This document shows, piece after piece, positions 34,078 through 40,930 of a stretch of DNA of 64,000 bases. The notes beneath the pieces were generated by a model, which saw only the letters and a program-made list of their open reading frames with translations, did not search any database and had not been told where the DNA came from. The stretch is from a virus: the IMG/VR virus record IMGVR_UViG_3300048930_000528, positions 1-64,000 of that record. One strand, 5' to 3'. The position numbers and the translations under genes were made by a program. Position 1 is the first letter of the stretch; the number at the start of each line of letters is the position of its first letter.

Positions 34078-34286
34078 GGCTTTTGGCGCCTCCAGTTCGC
34101 CCGGCGCGGCCGGATCACGACCCAGCTCCCCACACGCGCCCCAGTCGAAAGATCAACCCGCATCCACTGAAGCTCAGGCTCCCCCCCGCCAAACGGAGAG
34201 ACCGACAGCACACGATCACCAGGCTGGCGAATCTCGTGCTTTGCCAGCCGGCGCCAGTTGGCGGGGATCCTCACGGAGGCGTTCAC
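34074..34286 (-). CDS. Small unknown protein
   Basis: 70 aa, basic termini (SVRIPANWRRLAKHEIRQ ... RPRRANWRRQKP). Coupled by ATGA. Unknown. Confidence 0.5.
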   Translation of the reverse strand: MNASVRIPANWRRLAKHEIRQPGDRVLSVSPFGGGEPELQWMRVDLSTGARVGSWVVIRPRRANWRRQKP

Positions 34287-34765
34287 TCATCCACCTCCGT
34301 TCCGCAGGGCGCCCACGTCTTCCCGCCGTCGAGGGAGTACTCGAACTCCTTTTGAAGCCGGTCCCAATTCACGAACTTCCCCCCGTCTGAACATCCGCTT
34401 GGAACACTGACGCCCATGCTGGTCCACAACAGAATCATCCATACAGTAGATACGTGCCTCCAGTGGCCGTCGCGCAGCAGCACGCACCCCTTCGGTGCCG
34501 TCTCGAGCGTCCACGGAATCAGCTTCTTCTTCGGCGCGGGGCGGCTTGCGGGGTCGATGCGGTAGTCATAAAGCGCCCAGTTCCACGCCGGTGCACCAAG
34601 TGAGGGATAGTACCAACCTTTAACAAATCCACGAATCGAACCCCCCTTCTCGCCCTGCTGCACGGGCTTGCCCTCCAGCGCCGCCTGCATCACCGCGATC
34701 TTGTATTCAAGCGGTGGATTCGCCGGGCAGGTGTAGATGTCGATGGGGGCTGGGTCGGTAGGCAT
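34283..34765 (-). CDS. Unknown phage accessory protein
   Basis: 160 aa (DIYTCPANPPLEYKIAVMQA ... ALYDYRIDPASRPAPKK). Middle part resembles phage proteins that repeat 'W.ydYRi.p'. A TTTGAGGTAACC stretch lies upstream. Function unknown. Confidence 0.5.
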   Translation of the reverse strand: MPTDPAPIDIYTCPANPPLEYKIAVMQAALEGKPVQQGEKGGSIRGFVKGWYYPSLGAPAWNWALYDYRIDPASRPAPKKKLIPWTLETAPKGCVLLRDGHWRHVSTVWMILLWTSMGVSVPSGCSDGGKFVNWDRLQKEFEYSLDGGKTWAPCGTEVDE

Positions 34766-34774
34766 CTGATTCGG

Positions 34775-35071
34775 TTACCTCAAATCAGAACTGACATTGC
34801 AAGCAGAAACTGGACACCCAGGCGGCGACACCCGGCTTCCCTTCTCGTCCACCCACCACACCGCGCCGGCGGCGACGGCCTCAGCCAGCCCGGCACCCGA
34901 AAACATGATCGTGCCGGATGGGTCGAAGTAGAACGGCACCCCGCTCTTCACCAGCGTGTCCACGTCGACGTAGGCCCGCGGCCACCCCGGGGACTCATCC
35001 ACCTCGGCCTGCATCCGACGCAGATCGGCCAACTGCTGCTGCAGCCACTCCGGCGTGATGGGATCGGTCAT
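34775..35071 (-). CDS. Unknown accessory protein
   Basis: 98 aa from ATG 35071 (MTDPITPEWLQQQLADLRRM), overlapping the upstream stop by 4 bp. Helical N-part, then GTIMFSGAGLAEAVAAGAVW. Unknown. Confidence 0.5.
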   Translation of the reverse strand: MTDPITPEWLQQQLADLRRMQAEVDESPGWPRAYVDVDTLVKSGVPFYFDPSGTIMFSGAGLAEAVAAGAVWWVDEKGSRVSPPGCPVSACNVSSDLR

Positions 35072-35409
35072 GTTGCCTCCTTGGTCAGGTCCAAGAGCGG
35101 GACCGTCTTCCCGCGCAGATCGTGCGAGCAGTCGTCGAGGAACTGCGCCTGCCCATCGTTGATCCACGAGTGACAGCGCCACGTCTCCTCACTCCCGCCG
35201 ATCGTGAGCACACTCGGCCGCAGGGTAGGCCGCTCGGTGTCGGCATTCCATGTCCATGCGTTCTTCCCCTCGCGCGCTCCCTTGATGATCACGGGCAGCA
35301 CCAGCTCGCCGCTCGGGCCGGGAAGATTGATCCGCAGGTGCGTAGCTTCGAACACGGTGCAGGGCTCGTAGCCCTGGCCATGGATCAGCTTCAGGGGCTG
35401 GGCCTTCAC
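35068..35409 (-). CDS. DUF6527-like phage protein
   Basis: 113 aa. WTWNADTERPTLRPSVLTIG and RCHSWINDGQAQFLDDCSHD match the pattern of this domain ('W.wn.d...PTl.PSvl...CHsfi.dG...fl.D..H.l.gk..pl'). The domain is common in phages, with no known activity. Coupled on both sides. Confidence 0.6.
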   Translation of the reverse strand: MKAQPLKLIHGQGYEPCTVFEATHLRINLPGPSGELVLPVIIKGAREGKNAWTWNADTERPTLRPSVLTIGGSEETWRCHSWINDGQAQFLDDCSHDLRGKTVPLLDLTKEAT

Positions 35410-35639
35410 TGCTCATCCTCCACGGCTTTGATCGTCCGGGCGACGGTTTGGGCCTGATCCCGCTCCACGAACTCCTGACACGCCGCCTTCCGCGCGTACC
35501 AGTCCCCCATCCCCGCGGCATGCCACCCCGTGCCTCCCTCAGGCAGCAGAAGCGTGCCGACAATCTGGATGCTCGAAAAGTGCTCGGACAGCTGTGCCGC
35601 GTGCCGCTCGAGAAGCTCCTGTGCCTCGTTGCGGGTCAT
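35406..35639 (-). CDS. Small unknown protein
   Basis: 77 aa from ATG 35639 (MTRNEAQELLERHAAQLSEH), coupled by ATGA. Predicted helix then strand (SSIQIVGTLLLPEGGTGWHA). Unknown. Confidence 0.5.
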   Translation of the reverse strand: MTRNEAQELLERHAAQLSEHFSSIQIVGTLLLPEGGTGWHAAGMGDWYARKAACQEFVERDQAQTVARTIKAVEDEQ

Positions 35640-36085
35640 GACCCCACCTCCCCCTCCAGCGCCTTCTCCGCCCGCTTCCTCAGCCGCCACGCGTACATCC
35701 GGCAGGTGGCAGAGCAGTACTTCGGCTTCCGGGCCATCTTCACGGACAGCGACCACGGGAACAGCGACCCGCAGTGCAGGCACGTGAACTTTGGCGCCGT
35801 CAAAGGCTGGCAGTGATGGTTCACCAACTGCCTCGCAGGCACAGAGATCGCCGTCGGCTTCCAGTCCGTCACCATCCCTTTCTGGACTTTCTGGACTTGG
35901 ACCACCTCGTCCGCTCCCACTGCCAACGTCTCCCGCGCCACTGCCAAAGCCTCCTCCTTACTTTCGGCAGTGACCTCGAGGTCGATCAGGACTGGCACCC
36001 GCGCGTACCCTGCCACCCGCCATCTCGGCAGGTCCACCCTCACTCCCCGCGCCAAGCGCGCCGCTAAAGATTCGCCAGAAGGCAT
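35636..36085 (-). CDS. Phage protein with C-terminal zinc ribbon
   Basis: 149 aa. The C-terminus has CLHCGSLFPWSLSVKMARK, then YCSATCRMYAWRLRKRAE, a CxxC...CxxxC pair like HNH-associated or TRASH-type ribbons. The N-part has a helical DUF-like region (AESKEEALAVARETLAVG). The DNA carries three further ACTGCCA/GGCAGT copies like those in the 37-kb repeat region. Unknown role. Confidence 0.5.
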   Translation of the reverse strand: MPSGESLAARLARGVRVDLPRWRVAGYARVPVLIDLEVTAESKEEALAVARETLAVGADEVVQVQKVQKGMVTDWKPTAISVPARQLVNHHCQPLTAPKFTCLHCGSLFPWSLSVKMARKPKYCSATCRMYAWRLRKRAEKALEGEVGS

Positions 36086-36116
36086 AAGCCTTCTGTCACG
36101 CCAGCGGCGCCATGTG

Positions 36117-36485
36117 TCAATTCAAAACAGGGGTGACTTCCTGCGCAGCGACCAACTCGGCGTACTTCGCGTGCGCCTTCTCCAGCTGGGCCGGCGTGTA
36201 GTACCAGCCGGCAGTGCCAAACTGGCTGGCACCTGGATACTTCTCGCGCCATGGAGCATCTTCGCCATTCGGGTATTTCGATGGCGCGGCAACGCTCAGA
36301 ATCATCACCTCAACCCCGGCCTTCTCTGTCTGGCCAAGTGCCACCATAACTACTCGCCCTTCGCGCTTAATCTGACGGCAGCGCATGCCATCGCGGGTAA
36401 ATTCGGCAGGAACTGGTCTCGGGCTCTCTTTGGTGTAGGCGTGCTCAAGAACCACTGGGCTGATTTCTGGCGTTTGATTGCTCAT
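36117..36485 (-). CDS. Unknown accessory protein
   Basis: 122 aa from ATG 36485 (MSNQTPEISPVVLEHAYTKE). Ends in a helical segment (TPAQLEKAHAKYAELVAAQE). 32 bp before the next gene hold nothing visible. Unknown. Confidence 0.45.
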   Translation of the reverse strand: MSNQTPEISPVVLEHAYTKESPRPVPAEFTRDGMRCRQIKREGRVVMVALGQTEKAGVEVMILSVAAPSKYPNGEDAPWREKYPGASQFGTAGWYYTPAQLEKAHAKYAELVAAQEVTPVLN

Positions 36486-36554
36486 AGGTATGTCGGTATA
36501 CCCTTTTTGATTTACGGCCAAAGGTTGGCCGTCAACCACAAATCGAGGTGACCA

Positions 36555-36965
36555 TCAAATCACGGGGCCTCCGTATTCGCGTTTTAAGGCCTGCCGGGCG
36601 GCCAGCCTATACCCACGTACCAACCCACGCCAGATCTCGCGAAATCGGGCAGGTTCCCGGCGGCTGGCGGGCCATCCAATTCCGCGCATCCAACCCCAAC
36701 ACCCACCCGGGTACGGTTCGGCCGTCAGCGCCGTAAAGGGCGTGTAGCACCCGCAGCCCAGAACCGCAGTGCCAATTCTCGCCTGGCACCGCCACATCTC
36801 CCGATCGTGCACCGGACACCGCAGGCACACCCGCATCCGCCTCCGCCACGTCCGACGATCCACCCCCCCACTCGCCATCGCCCTCACCATCCCCCACCAC
36901 GACACCTCCCGCCCTGCCTCTGCCACCACCGCCTGCCACTCCGCCATTCGCTTCGGCATGTTCAT
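36555..36965 (-). CDS. Cysteine/tryptophan-rich protein, first gene of the minus accessory operon
   Basis: 136 aa (AEAGREVSWWGMVRAMASGG, RVCLRCPVHDREMWRCQARI, LGCGCYTPFTALTAEPYPGG). Five to six cysteines suggest metal binding or a cysteine-rich ribbon. It lies next to the non-coding repeat region and may be driven from it. Unknown. Confidence 0.5.
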   Translation of the reverse strand: MNMPKRMAEWQAVVAEAGREVSWWGMVRAMASGGVDRRTWRRRMRVCLRCPVHDREMWRCQARIGTAVLGCGCYTPFTALTAEPYPGGCWGWMRGIGWPASRREPARFREIWRGLVRGYRLAARQALKREYGGPVI

Positions 36966-37033
36966 GTCGGTCAGGCTATCATCACCGTCAAGTCACTGCC
37001 ATAAGTCACTGCCACGTCTCGCGGAGCGCACCG

Positions 37034-37118
37034 CCCGGAAAGACGGCACTGCCAAAATCCCTATATATAAAAATACGTAGTATTTTTATAGGGAGTTTTG
37101 GCAGTACTGTCTTTCGGG
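37034..37118. repeat. 85-bp imperfect palindrome with AT-rich centre
   Basis: The left arm starts CCCGGAAAGAC..ACTGCC and reads inwards CCCTATATATAAAAATAC. The right arm mirrors it (GTATTTTTATAGGG, then TTTTGGCAGTACTGTCTTTCGGG in pieces). Centre GTA at 37077-37079. It differs by one inserted C and an extra TATA. GC-rich ends with an AT-only middle could unwind or cruciform, as at an origin or a phage-encoded operator. It lies in the gap between divergent operons. Confidence 0.75.
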
Positions 37119-37173
37119 TGCGCGGGTTGCACTTTTGGCAGTACCTTTTGGCAGTTTTGGCAGTATTGGCAGT
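37099..37173 (+). repeat. TGGCAGT direct repeats (iteron-like)
   Basis: TGGCAGT occurs at 37099, 37136, 37149, 37158 and 37167, the last three spaced exactly 9 bp. In inverted orientation ACTGCCA occurs at 36995, 37008 and 37048. The repeats flank and overlap the AT-rich palindrome, the layout of replication origins with iterons or a multi-site operator. Confidence 0.7.
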
Positions 37174-37367
37174 AACCACCCAAAACCTCACCAAAACCAA
37201 ACCCCAAAACCCCGCGTACGGGAAACGCCAAAAAGTTTAGAGGGGGGAGATATATAGATACGGGGGGCCTGGCTTGGAATTTTGAAAGGGGGGAGGGGCC
37301 TTTGCCTTGCAATAGCGATGTTACATAAGGGGCATTAACTACCGAAAACCAGTAACTTGCTAAGGTG

Positions 37368-37390
37368 TCGGCGGTTGCGGAAACTGCCGA
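37368..37390 (+). promoter_or_regulatory. Stem-loop in the non-coding region
   Basis: TCGGCGGTT pairs with AACTGCCGA (9 bp, one G-U) around GCGGA. More short hairpins follow (GCGC around CGAAA near 37399). The 37174-37445 stretch otherwise holds purine runs and no gene. May belong to a longer structured transcript. Confidence 0.35.
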
Positions 37391-37445
37391 TGCGAAGAGA
37401 GCGCCGAAAGCGCCGGTCGCCCTAGTCCGAGAGCCGATCGGGCAG

Positions 37446-37468
37446 GTTAGATTTTTGAAAAATCTAAC
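37446..37468. repeat. 23-bp perfect palindrome
   Basis: GTTAGATTTTT and AAAAATCTAAC around a single G, followed by two more GTTAG copies (CAGTTAG, AAGTTAG). No loop is large enough for a good RNA hairpin, so a protein-binding operator is more likely. Confidence 0.5.
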
Positions 37469-37507
37469 AGTTAGAAGTTAGTTAACCAAAGATCGGCGAT
37501 GCTTAAC

Positions 37508-37551
37508 AACTCTGAACAAGAGTTCGCAAGCCCTAGATCTTTAACAATTTA
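37508..37551 (+). promoter_or_regulatory. boxB-boxA-like antitermination site
   Basis: A 6-bp hairpin AACTCT/AGAGTT with a GAACA pentaloop (37508-37524) precedes GATCTTTAACAATTTA (37536-37551). Bacterial rrn leaders carry boxB then boxA (GCTCTTTAACA), and lambda boxB hairpins have GAAAA or GAAGA loops. It lies just before a long structured non-coding RNA, where antitermination would protect transcription from Rho. Part may instead be the 5' guide of an omega-RNA. Confidence 0.5.
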
Positions 37552-37552
37552 C

Positions 37553-37880
37553 GTCATGGTTGGTCGGCGGGTTTACACCCTGCTTCCCAAATCCCAGTAG
37601 TGACACGAGCGAAAGCTGGCCAAGCGAATGAGGCGGAGTGTGCGTCTGGGTAACATGGGTGCCCGGGCTTAAGTGTACTGCGCACAGCACGTTGCGAGAA
37701 AAGCGCAGGGGTTGACCCTGTGGCGACGGAAGCCTCTGGACACGAGCGAACAGTGAGTCGGCATTACGGTGCCGGAACAGCGCCCCTCCGATGCTTGGAA
37801 AATGGGTCCTAATGCGGCCACGTGCCTACAGTTGTGTGCGTGCCGGTTCCAAGCCCGGAAGACGACGCAGAGGAGACCCA
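37553..37880 (+). ncRNA. Structured RNA resembling HEARO/omega-RNA, without iscB
   Basis: No frame of useful length runs here, yet stems are dense: CAGGG/CCCTG at 37706-37720, CGGCA/TGCCG at 37759-37774, a 9-bp stem between 37816 and 37844 (loop CTACAGTTGT), and GCGAATGAGGCGG-like stretches typical of HEARO. The order of conserved blocks (AGCGAAAGC, then AAGCCTCTGG, then CTAATGCGGCCA, then TGCCGGTTCCAAG) matches HEARO RNA as I remember it; no search was possible. HEARO is the guide RNA scaffold of IscB. The gene behind it (37887) is unrelated to IscB. Alternatives are a group II-like remnant or another large phage RNA. Confidence 0.6.
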
Positions 37881-37886
37881 AAGACC

Positions 37887-38279
37887 ATGAGTGAGAAGAT
37901 GTTGGTTGCATACGAAGTCAGCATTGCTGACCGGATTAAGGCTGCGCAGGCGCAGCTCAAGGCGCTCAAGGACGAGCGTTACGGCACTCTGCCGCGCATC
38001 AGTGCGGAGGAGTTGTCTGTCGTGGTGGCGAACGAGAAGCTGGTGTCCACGACGCACGAGGTGGCGAAGCTGGCCGCGGAGTTGCGGTCGGAGCGCCGGT
38101 TCACGGAGGAGGACAAGGATCAGGTGGCGGCGGCGAAGATCGCGCACCGGATCGAGGTGAACACGGAGGCGGTGAAGGCTGAGGCCGTGCGCAGCGTGCG
38201 TGATGCGCGTCTGACGGGCTTCAAGCTGACCCTCCGGAAGGACGGTCGGACCGCCGTGCGTGTGTCGGGAGTGATCTGA
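37887..38279 (+). CDS. Unknown helical protein directly after the structured RNA
   Basis: 130 aa from ATG 37887 (MSEKMLVAYEVSIADRIKAA). Mostly charged helices (AAQAQLKALKDERYGTLPRI, KLAAELRSERRFTEEDKDQV), ending in strands (GFKLTLRKDGRTAVRV). No RuvC, HNH or other nuclease motif, so it is not IscB. It is followed by a terminator. Its start (AAGACCATGAGTG) is only 6 bp after the RNA end. Confidence 0.6.
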   Translation: MSEKMLVAYEVSIADRIKAAQAQLKALKDERYGTLPRISAEELSVVVANEKLVSTTHEVAKLAAELRSERRFTEEDKDQVAAAKIAHRIEVNTEAVKAEAVRSVRDARLTGFKLTLRKDGRTAVRVSGVI

Positions 38280-38293
38280 TTCGTCGGCAAATC

Positions 38294-38331
38294 GGCCCCA
38301 AGCTGCAACGGTGTGGCGTGGGGCCTTTTTT
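38294..38331 (+). terminator. Rho-independent terminator
   Basis: GGCCCCA (38294-38300) pairs with TGGGGCC (38319-38325), followed by six T. The loop is 18 nt. It lies 15 bp after the stop of 37887-38279, before the next ATG. Confidence 0.7.
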
Positions 38332-38335
38332 GCTT

Positions 38336-38674
38336 ATGAAACTCGTGAAGATGGGGCAGCGCGTGCGTTCCGCGAAGCGCGGGGCGCATGGACCTACACC
38401 GGCCCGGAAGAATCGGCTGTGGGACAGTGCGGCGGCCCGGAAGGGGCGCCTGGTGGTGACAATCCCCGCGATGGGGGTGACGGTGAGCACGGACGCTGGC
38501 GAAAGCCAGGAGGCGCTTGGCCACTACGCGGACATTCGGCAGATTCAGGCCGAGGAGCGTGCGCGGGAGTTCGGGATCGACCTTGGCACGTCCCGCGGCC
38601 GGCGGTGGCTGGCGCGGTACCGTGCGGGAGTGCACGAGAAATGGGTGAAGGCAATGACGCCGGAGGTGCGTTGA
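38336..38674 (+). CDS. Unknown basic protein
   Basis: 112 aa from ATG 38336 (MKLVKMGQRVRSAKRGAHGP). The first half is basic and the second helical (DIRQIQAEERAREFGIDLGT). The start lies 4 bp after the terminator T-run. Unknown. Confidence 0.5.
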   Translation: MKLVKMGQRVRSAKRGAHGPTPARKNRLWDSAAARKGRLVVTIPAMGVTVSTDAGESQEALGHYADIRQIQAEERAREFGIDLGTSRGRRWLARYRAGVHEKWVKAMTPEVR

Positions 38675-38686
38675 GGAATTTTCCCT

Positions 38687-38878
38687 ATGAAGAAAATGAA
38701 GCTTGCGCTGGCGATCATCAGCGCGATTGACGAGATCTTGGTGGAGCCCTTGAGGGATTCCGCCGCGGCGGCCGAGTTGGTGTGCCTGAAGGTGGAGGTG
38801 ATGACCCGGTGGCCTGGGGCTGCGGAGTCTGCGCTGGAACTGATGCTGGAGCACGTGTGCTCGCTGGAGGTGGCGTGA
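38687..38878 (+). CDS. Small helical protein
   Basis: 63 aa (MKKMKLALAIISAIDEILVE). Mildly hydrophobic helices. Stop overlaps the next start (TGATG). Unknown. Confidence 0.45.
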   Translation: MKKMKLALAIISAIDEILVEPLRDSAAAAELVCLKVEVMTRWPGAAESALELMLEHVCSLEVA

Positions 38879-39003
38879 TGAAAGCGGACGACGAGATCGA
38901 GGTTCCGCCCATGGGGGCGGCGTCGCTGATCATCACGGCCGGCTTTGCCCTTGGGGGTGTGCTGGCCCTTGTGGTGTGCGCTGTGGTGGGGGTGGTGTCA
39001 TGA
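38878..39003 (+). CDS. Single-pass membrane peptide
   Basis: 41 aa: acidic N-terminus, then a long hydrophobic helix (SLIITAGFALGGVLALVVCA, continuing VVGVV). Coupled to both neighbours. Could be a membrane regulator; unknown. Confidence 0.5.
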   Translation: MKADDEIEVPPMGAASLIITAGFALGGVLALVVCAVVGVVS

Positions 39004-39350
39004 GTGCCGCGCACACGCCCGGCCCGTGGCGAGTGATGCCATGCCCGCAGCACGCTGAGAAGCACCCGTTCCACGATCATCGCTGGATCGCTACGCAAGA
39101 CGCGGAGGTTGAGTTTGGTCACGATCCGAGATCATGGGGCCTGAGCAGTGGCTCGCTGATTTGCGAGATGCGTGACGGGCCGCCGGCCAACGCGCACCTC
39201 ATCGCGAGTGCGCCTGCGCTGCTGGCTATTCTTGAGGAGCAGACGCGGCTGATCGAGGAGTACCTGAGTGGAGCGCTGGTGGTGTATCCGTCCGCGATCC
39301 GTGGGCAGGCTGTGGCAGTGATCAAGCAGGCGAGAGGAGAACAATCATGA
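39000..39350 (+). CDS. HTPGPW-family phage protein
   Basis: 116 aa from ATG 39000 (MSAAHTPGPWRVMPCPQHAE). The AHTPGPW opening and 'NAHLIASAPALLAILE' (here PANAHLIASAPALLAILEEQ) are a widely recurring phage motif with no assigned function. Coupled to the next gene by ATGA. Confidence 0.7.
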   Translation: MSAAHTPGPWRVMPCPQHAEKHPFHDHRWIATQDAEVEFGHDPRSWGLSSGSLICEMRDGPPANAHLIASAPALLAILEEQTRLIEEYLSGALVVYPSAIRGQAVAVIKQARGEQS

Positions 39351-39661
39351 GTGCCTTCGACGATTTGCATGCGGCGCACCTGAAAGAGGTGGCGGGTCTA
39401 CACAAGGACATCAGCCGCTTGCAGGGCGAGCGGGACACGCTGCTGGCCCAGCTGCGTGAAGCGGCCCGGACGCTGCGGCTGTGCTCAGTGTCGCTTGATG
39501 CGTATGGTGCGCATGCGGAGTCCGGGCTTGCCGTTGCGGAGTACGCCGATGCGGCGCGAGTGATTGGTGCCGTGACGGGCGAGGTCTGTGCGACGCCGAG
39601 CGCCAAAGAGAAGGCCGAGGCCGATCTGCGTGCGGCGTACCGTGCGCTGGACGAGAAGTGA
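39347..39661 (+). CDS. Coiled-coil protein
   Basis: 104 aa: a coiled coil (EVAGLHKDISRLQGERDTLL) and a helical C-terminus. Overlaps the previous stop by 4 bp. Unknown. Confidence 0.5.
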   Translation: MSAFDDLHAAHLKEVAGLHKDISRLQGERDTLLAQLREAARTLRLCSVSLDAYGAHAESGLAVAEYADAARVIGAVTGEVCATPSAKEKAEADLRAAYRALDEK

Positions 39662-39704
39662 CCGGCGAATTTCCAACGTCAGAGAACCAAACCAAGGAGT
39701 GACC

Positions 39705-39923
39705 ATGAGCTATCGCAATTCAGGCAGGGGCCGCGATCCGTACTGGACGACGGCAAAGTTCCCGGGTGTGTGTGCGAAGACGGGCGAGCCCATCAAGGTG
39801 GGGGAGCGGATCTTTTACTATCCGCGGACCCGGAAGGTGTTCGCTGGCGAGGCGGCGGAGGCAGCGGCTCGCGACTTCGAGGCGTGCCGCTTTGACGAGG
39901 CCCAGGCCGGGGGAGGGTGGTGA
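39705..39923 (+). CDS. Small phage protein
   Basis: 72 aa from ATG 39705; AAGGAGTGACC lies upstream as ribosome-binding site. FPGVCAKTGEPIKVGERIFY, then YPRTRKVFAGEAAEAAARDF, is a recurring phage small protein. Unknown function. Confidence 0.55.
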   Translation: MSYRNSGRGRDPYWTTAKFPGVCAKTGEPIKVGERIFYYPRTRKVFAGEAAEAAARDFEACRFDEAQAGGGW

Positions 39924-39924
39924 T

Positions 39925-40332
39925 ATGAGCGTCACTCCCTACTTCTTTCACTGCGAAGGTGTGTCCGCCATCGCAGCGATCCCCCGCAGCCTCACATGGC
40001 AGCAGTGGGCGTCGATTGAAAATGGCTTCCTGCACCTAGCCGTGCGCCGCGTGAAAGCGCGCAAGTGGGCCTACGTTTACAAGTTCCCGCTGTACCCAAG
40101 CCAGCAGCATGCCGGAGTATTCTGGCACGAAGAACTGGCTGGCCCAGGCGGCATGGGGTTCGTGCTCCTGCCTGGCGAAGCAAGCACTGCGGACGACATC
40201 GAGGCTTGCCAGCGAAAGCTGATGCGGGACCGCGATGTCGTCAGGCTTACAGTGGTGCACACCAAGAAGTGGCGAGGTGCAGCCTTGGCAAAGTTGATTT
40301 CATCGGCGAGCGCGGCGGGACCGCGTGGATGA
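39925..40332 (+). CDS. Unknown protein
   Basis: 135 aa from ATG 39925 (MSVTPYFFHCEGVSAIAAIP). Beta-rich (ARKWAYVYKFPLYPSQQHAG). Basic C-terminus. The following 81-bp gap holds a tRNA T-arm-like fragment. Confidence 0.5.
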   Translation: MSVTPYFFHCEGVSAIAAIPRSLTWQQWASIENGFLHLAVRRVKARKWAYVYKFPLYPSQQHAGVFWHEELAGPGGMGFVLLPGEASTADDIEACQRKLMRDRDVVRLTVVHTKKWRGAALAKLISSASAAGPRG

Positions 40333-40365
40333 TAGCCCATCAGGGTTCGAGCCCCTGGCCGCCGG
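40313..40365 (+). other. tRNA T-arm/acceptor-like fragment
   Basis: CAGGG-TTCGAGC-CCCTG (40341-40357) is a perfect T arm, followed by GCCGCCG (40358-40364), which can pair with CGGCGGG 28 nt upstream (40313-40319). The insert between is too short for D and anticodon arms. It may be an attachment-site tRNA end, a tRNA remnant or a tRNA-like structure. No full tRNA is present. Confidence 0.4.
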
Positions 40366-40413
40366 CAATTCCCCATCAATCCCAACCAATCCAAAATTAG
40401 GATACCAATACCC

Positions 40414-40575
40414 ATGATCTCAGCACTGATCTTCGTGGCCGGCTTCGCAGCCGGCGTGGTGTTCACGGTGGCGGCGGCGCTGTGCTTTTTGCACTACGCG
40501 TCGGACCTGCCCGACAACAATGAAGTGGACCGCGTGACGGCGGCGAGCGCGGAGTGGGAGGCCACCCGCAAGTAG
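40414..40575 (+). CDS. Small membrane protein
   Basis: 53 aa: MISALIFVAGFAAGVVFTVA continues as a single hydrophobic segment, then a charged tail. Not preceded by a strong ribosome-binding site. A weak terminator-like hairpin with five T follows (40578-40605). Unknown. Confidence 0.45.
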   Translation: MISALIFVAGFAAGVVFTVAAALCFLHYASDLPDNNEVDRVTAASAEWEATRK

Positions 40576-40611
40576 AACCGGCACCCACAAGGTCCGGGGC
40601 TTTTTCATGCC

Positions 40612-40800
40612 ATGAGAACGTGCAGCCAGTGGCCGACGATGAGCTGGCGCCAGAAGGCGCAGTACTTGGTGAACACGAGGCAGGCGCGCGACTGGTCGGA
40701 GGCCTGCCGGATGCTGGGTGCGTGCAGTCATCGCCGGCCGGTGAAGTCACCTCAAAATGGAGGTTGCATCGCCGTCCGGCTTCCGTACAAAGACGACTGA
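40612..40800 (+). CDS. Small basic protein
   Basis: 62 aa (MRTCSQWPTMSWRQKAQYLV). Basic, four cysteines. Unknown. Confidence 0.4.
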   Translation: MRTCSQWPTMSWRQKAQYLVNTRQARDWSEACRMLGACSHRRPVKSPQNGGCIAVRLPYKDD

Positions 40801-40807
40801 TTTGCCA

Positions 40808-40930
40808 ATGCAAAATGTAACAATGGGCCACAAGTTGGCGCTGATGCTGGCGATCCAGCGGGCGCGAGAGAGCGGGTACCAGCACCTTGCGGCGGCGCTG
40901 TGCGAGCTGCTGCGGAGGGAGGCAGCATGA
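40808..40930 (+). CDS. Small helical protein, 40 aa
   Basis: Starts ATG 40808 (MQNVTMGHKLALMLAIQRAR) and overlaps the next gene by ATGA. Ends ALCELLRREAA. Unknown. Confidence 0.45.
   Translation: MQNVTMGHKLALMLAIQRARESGYQHLAAALCELLRREAA

Noticed and set aside
37226-37310. Purine-rich G-runs as a G-quadruplex or coding region
   Set aside because: Runs of five to six G occur, but only some are close enough, and there is no frame; too weak to call.
37553-37880. Group II intron
   Set aside because: Some stretches look intron-like, but no domain V (AGC...GAAA type) or reverse transcriptase gene is visible; HEARO fits the block order better.
40283-40365. A full tRNA gene
   Set aside because: The T arm is perfect, but no pairing 5' acceptor at the correct distance and no D or anticodon arm could be built.
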